Notes under the pieces: model-generated | Told to the model about the DNA's origin: nothing | The model's database searches: none | What the model saw: only the letters and a program-made list of their open reading frames with translations | In this document: one piece after another, positions 62,378 through 64,000 of the stretch | Layout of the letters: the number at the start of each line of letters is the position of its first letter | Numbering within the stretch: position 1 is the first letter of the stretch | Assembly (NCBI GenBank): GCA_004556055.1 | Contig: SFIW01000004.1 | Location: 12,054-76,053 of the forward strand | Origin: Planctomycetaceae bacterium | Lineage (GTDB): Bacteria > Planctomycetota > Planctomycetia > Pirellulales > Thermoguttaceae | DNA: 64,000 nt | Direction of reading: 5' to 3' | Position numbers and translations under genes: made by a program

Positions 62378-64000
62378 ATGAAACGCTATCGCGCGCTCAT
62401 GACGTCGTTCCTTGCGCTCGTCGCCTCGACCGCTGCGGCGCAACTCTCGGCGCAAACGCTCGATCTCTGGCAAACGGACGTATGCGAAAAAGTCTTTCCT
62501 GACACGCCCGTCGGCGTTCAAACTTCGATTCAGATGCGTTGCGCCGCCAACGAATACGAATCCGCCCAGATTGGACTACGCGCCGACGCGCCCCTTTCCG
62601 ACCTGACGGTCAAGATCTCCGATTTACGCTCTGAAAACGGAGACACCGTAATTTCCGCCGAAAAGATTCGCGTCCGCAAGGTCGACGCGCTTCAATTACT
62701 TCACAACACGCCGGGAGCCGAACCGATTCTTACCCGTAAAGCGCCCTGCGACATGCCCGATATCCTCAACGATTTCTCGACCCTGACCGTTGAACCGAAC
62801 GTCTCGCAAGGGCTGTGGATCACGCTTCACGCGCCCAAGGGTACCGCTCCGGGACTGTACCAAGGAACATTGTCGATCGAAGGGGCGAATTTCCAAAAGG
62901 AGGTTCCTGTCTCTCTCGAAATCTATCCCTTCGAGCTCCCCGAGAAGCCGTCCCTCTACATGACGAATTGGTGGAATCCCCACAGCTTAGCATCCCGCGC
63001 CGGAGTAAAATCCTACTCGGAAGAACATTGGCAGATTCTTGAAAATTACATCCGCAATATGGGCGAACATCGTCAGAACGTCCTCATGTGCTTCTGGCGC
63101 CCCGGCGAAATGGTCAAGGGGACGATCAAAAAAGACGGGACGATGACTTTCGACTACGCCAATTTCGACCGTCTTCTCGACCTAGCGTTAAAATACGGCG
63201 TTCTCGACCGACTGGAGCTCTCCTCCGTCGGGTATATCAACCGCGAAGAAAACAAGGTTGTCTTCACTCAGGCGGACTTCTACGACGAAGCGCAAGAGAA
63301 ACACGTCGCGCTCGACTACTCTGTCTGGCTTAGACCCGCGCTAACCGACCTTTGCCGCCATCTGCGAGAAAAAGGCCTCTTCGAACGCGCGATGATCCAC
63401 ATCGCCGACGAACCCTTCCTCGATCAAATCGACGACTGGCGCGCAAAATCCCAAGAGGTTCGCGCGATCGAACCGGAACTCAAGCAAATAGAAGCGATCG
63501 AAGGCGTTAATTTCGACGATAGACTCGACGTATGGGTTCCCAAACTCAACCACTTTGACCGATGGCGAAGCGCCTATGAGGAACGTCGCGACAAGGGAGA
63601 ATTCTGGTACTACATCTGCTGTCATCCGGTCGGACAAGTCTATCCCAACCGCTTCATGGATCTACCTGGCGCGCGCGTTCGTTCACTCCACTGGATCAAC
63701 TATACGGAAAATCTCGTCGGCTATTTGCACTGGGGTTACAACCACTGGCAAGGCGATCCCTTTGGGCCGCCGACGGAGAAATATGGGCCCGGCGACACGC
63801 ATGTCGTCTATCCCGGAGAGAAGAGCCCGATCGACTCGATTCGCTGGGAGATTCAACGAGAAAGTTTGGAAGATTACGAATACCTGAAGCTCTTGGAAGA
63901 TAAGACCGCCGCGTTGAAGGCGTCCTATCCGGCTGAAAAAGTCTGGTTCCTCGATCCCAAGAGCCGTTCGACAGAACTTGCGCGACGCGTCGTGCCCTCC
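62378..64000 (+). CDS. Secreted GH123/DUF4091-like protein 2, cut by window end
   Basis: 541 residues visible with no stop, open at the right edge. The ATG follows AAGGAG by seven bases. Signal peptide at about 1-25. It is a close paralogue of the preceding gene throughout: same opening DLWQTDVCEKVF, PFELPEKPSLYMTNWW segment and Asp-Glu pair in HIADEPFL (residues 344-345), with WYYICCHPVGQ and HWGYNHWQ matching WFYICNQPVGR and HWGYNYWQ. The two form a tandem duplication probably read from one promoter. Confidence 0.86.
   Translation, partial: MKRYRALMTSFLALVASTAAAQLSAQTLDLWQTDVCEKVFPDTPVGVQTSIQMRCAANEYESAQIGLRADAPLSDLTVKISDLRSENGDTVISAEKIRVRKVDALQLLHNTPGAEPILTRKAPCDMPDILNDFSTLTVEPNVSQGLWITLHAPKGTAPGLYQGTLSIEGANFQKEVPVSLEIYPFELPEKPSLYMTNWWNPHSLASRAGVKSYSEEHWQILENYIRNMGEHRQNVLMCFWRPGEMVKGTIKKDGTMTFDYANFDRLLDLALKYGVLDRLELSSVGYINREENKVVFTQADFYDEAQEKHVALDYSVWLRPALTDLCRHLREKGLFERAMIHIADEPFLDQIDDWRAKSQEVRAIEPELKQIEAIEGVNFDDRLDVWVPKLNHFDRWRSAYEERRDKGEFWYYICCHPVGQVYPNRFMDLPGARVRSLHWINYTENLVGYLHWGYNHWQGDPFGPPTEKYGPGDTHVVYPGEKSPIDSIRWEIQRESLEDYEYLKLLEDKTAALKASYPAEKVWFLDPKSRSTELARRVVPS

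Overview
The window looks like chromosomal DNA of a gut-type or otherwise anaerobic planctomycete. The clues are a gene of the planctomycete-typical TIGR03009 type, an HzsA-related di-haem protein, many secreted LamG, sialidase and glycosidase proteins with Tat or Sec signals, a reverse-type rubrerythrin that suggests an anaerobic lifestyle, and roughly balanced base composition with conspicuous GACG/CGTC words. This placement is an inference from protein content; there is no rRNA gene here to confirm it. I see no phage, insertion sequence, integrase, CRISPR array or replication origin.

Layout. 1-2.6 kb: argS (runs off the left edge), rsfS and three tandem tRNA-Asp genes, all on the minus strand. 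2.8-10.3 kb: an orphan FlhB-like protein truncated before its autocleavage domain, then a minus-strand run of lipoprotein, NAD-dependent epimerase, large lipoprotein and xseA. 10.7-17.7 kb: clpC with a strong terminator, a TSUP exporter, then a HAD phosphatase/ispG/GHL10 hydrolase run. 17.7-25.8 kb: a C39-like peptidase, a DegT aminotransferase with a clear promoter, then a same-strand run of membrane protein, two paralogous sialidases and a Tat-exported metallophosphoesterase with a LamG domain. 25.8-31.7 kb: a cobalt/nickel ECF transporter (cbiMQO, with a CbiN-like part fused to CbiM), pyridoxal kinase and a secreted prolyl oligopeptidase. 31.7-40.3 kb: a flippase, then GH43, a LamG-GH32 enzyme and a LamG/HzsA-like di-haem protein read from one strong minus-strand promoter, the last two overlapping ATGA. 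40.7-50.2 kb: reverse rubrerythrin, a third sialidase, a sodium:solute symporter, GH78 rhamnosidase and a DUF58 protein. 50.5-53.4 kb: L20 and L35 without infC, a hemolysin III family protein, an esterase and tRNA-Ser. 53.7-64 kb: the TIGR03009 protein, a phenylacetate-CoA ligase-like enzyme, an actinobacterial-style ferrochelatase, a Sel1-repeat protein, glyA, and two tandem GH123/DUF4091-type proteins, the second cut by the right edge.

Taken together, housekeeping genes are interleaved with a large secretome for complex glycans. Three sialidases, two GH123-like proteins (a family known for N-acetylgalactosaminidase activity), GH78, GH32, GH43, an esterase and a symporter fit life on host mucin or plant polysaccharide. 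The most unusual items are the GH32/HzsA-like coupled pair, the truncated FlhB, the long insertion in ArgRS, and a perfect palindrome just downstream of a promoter before the hemolysin III gene. None of these is proven to be a new system; they are the places I would look first.
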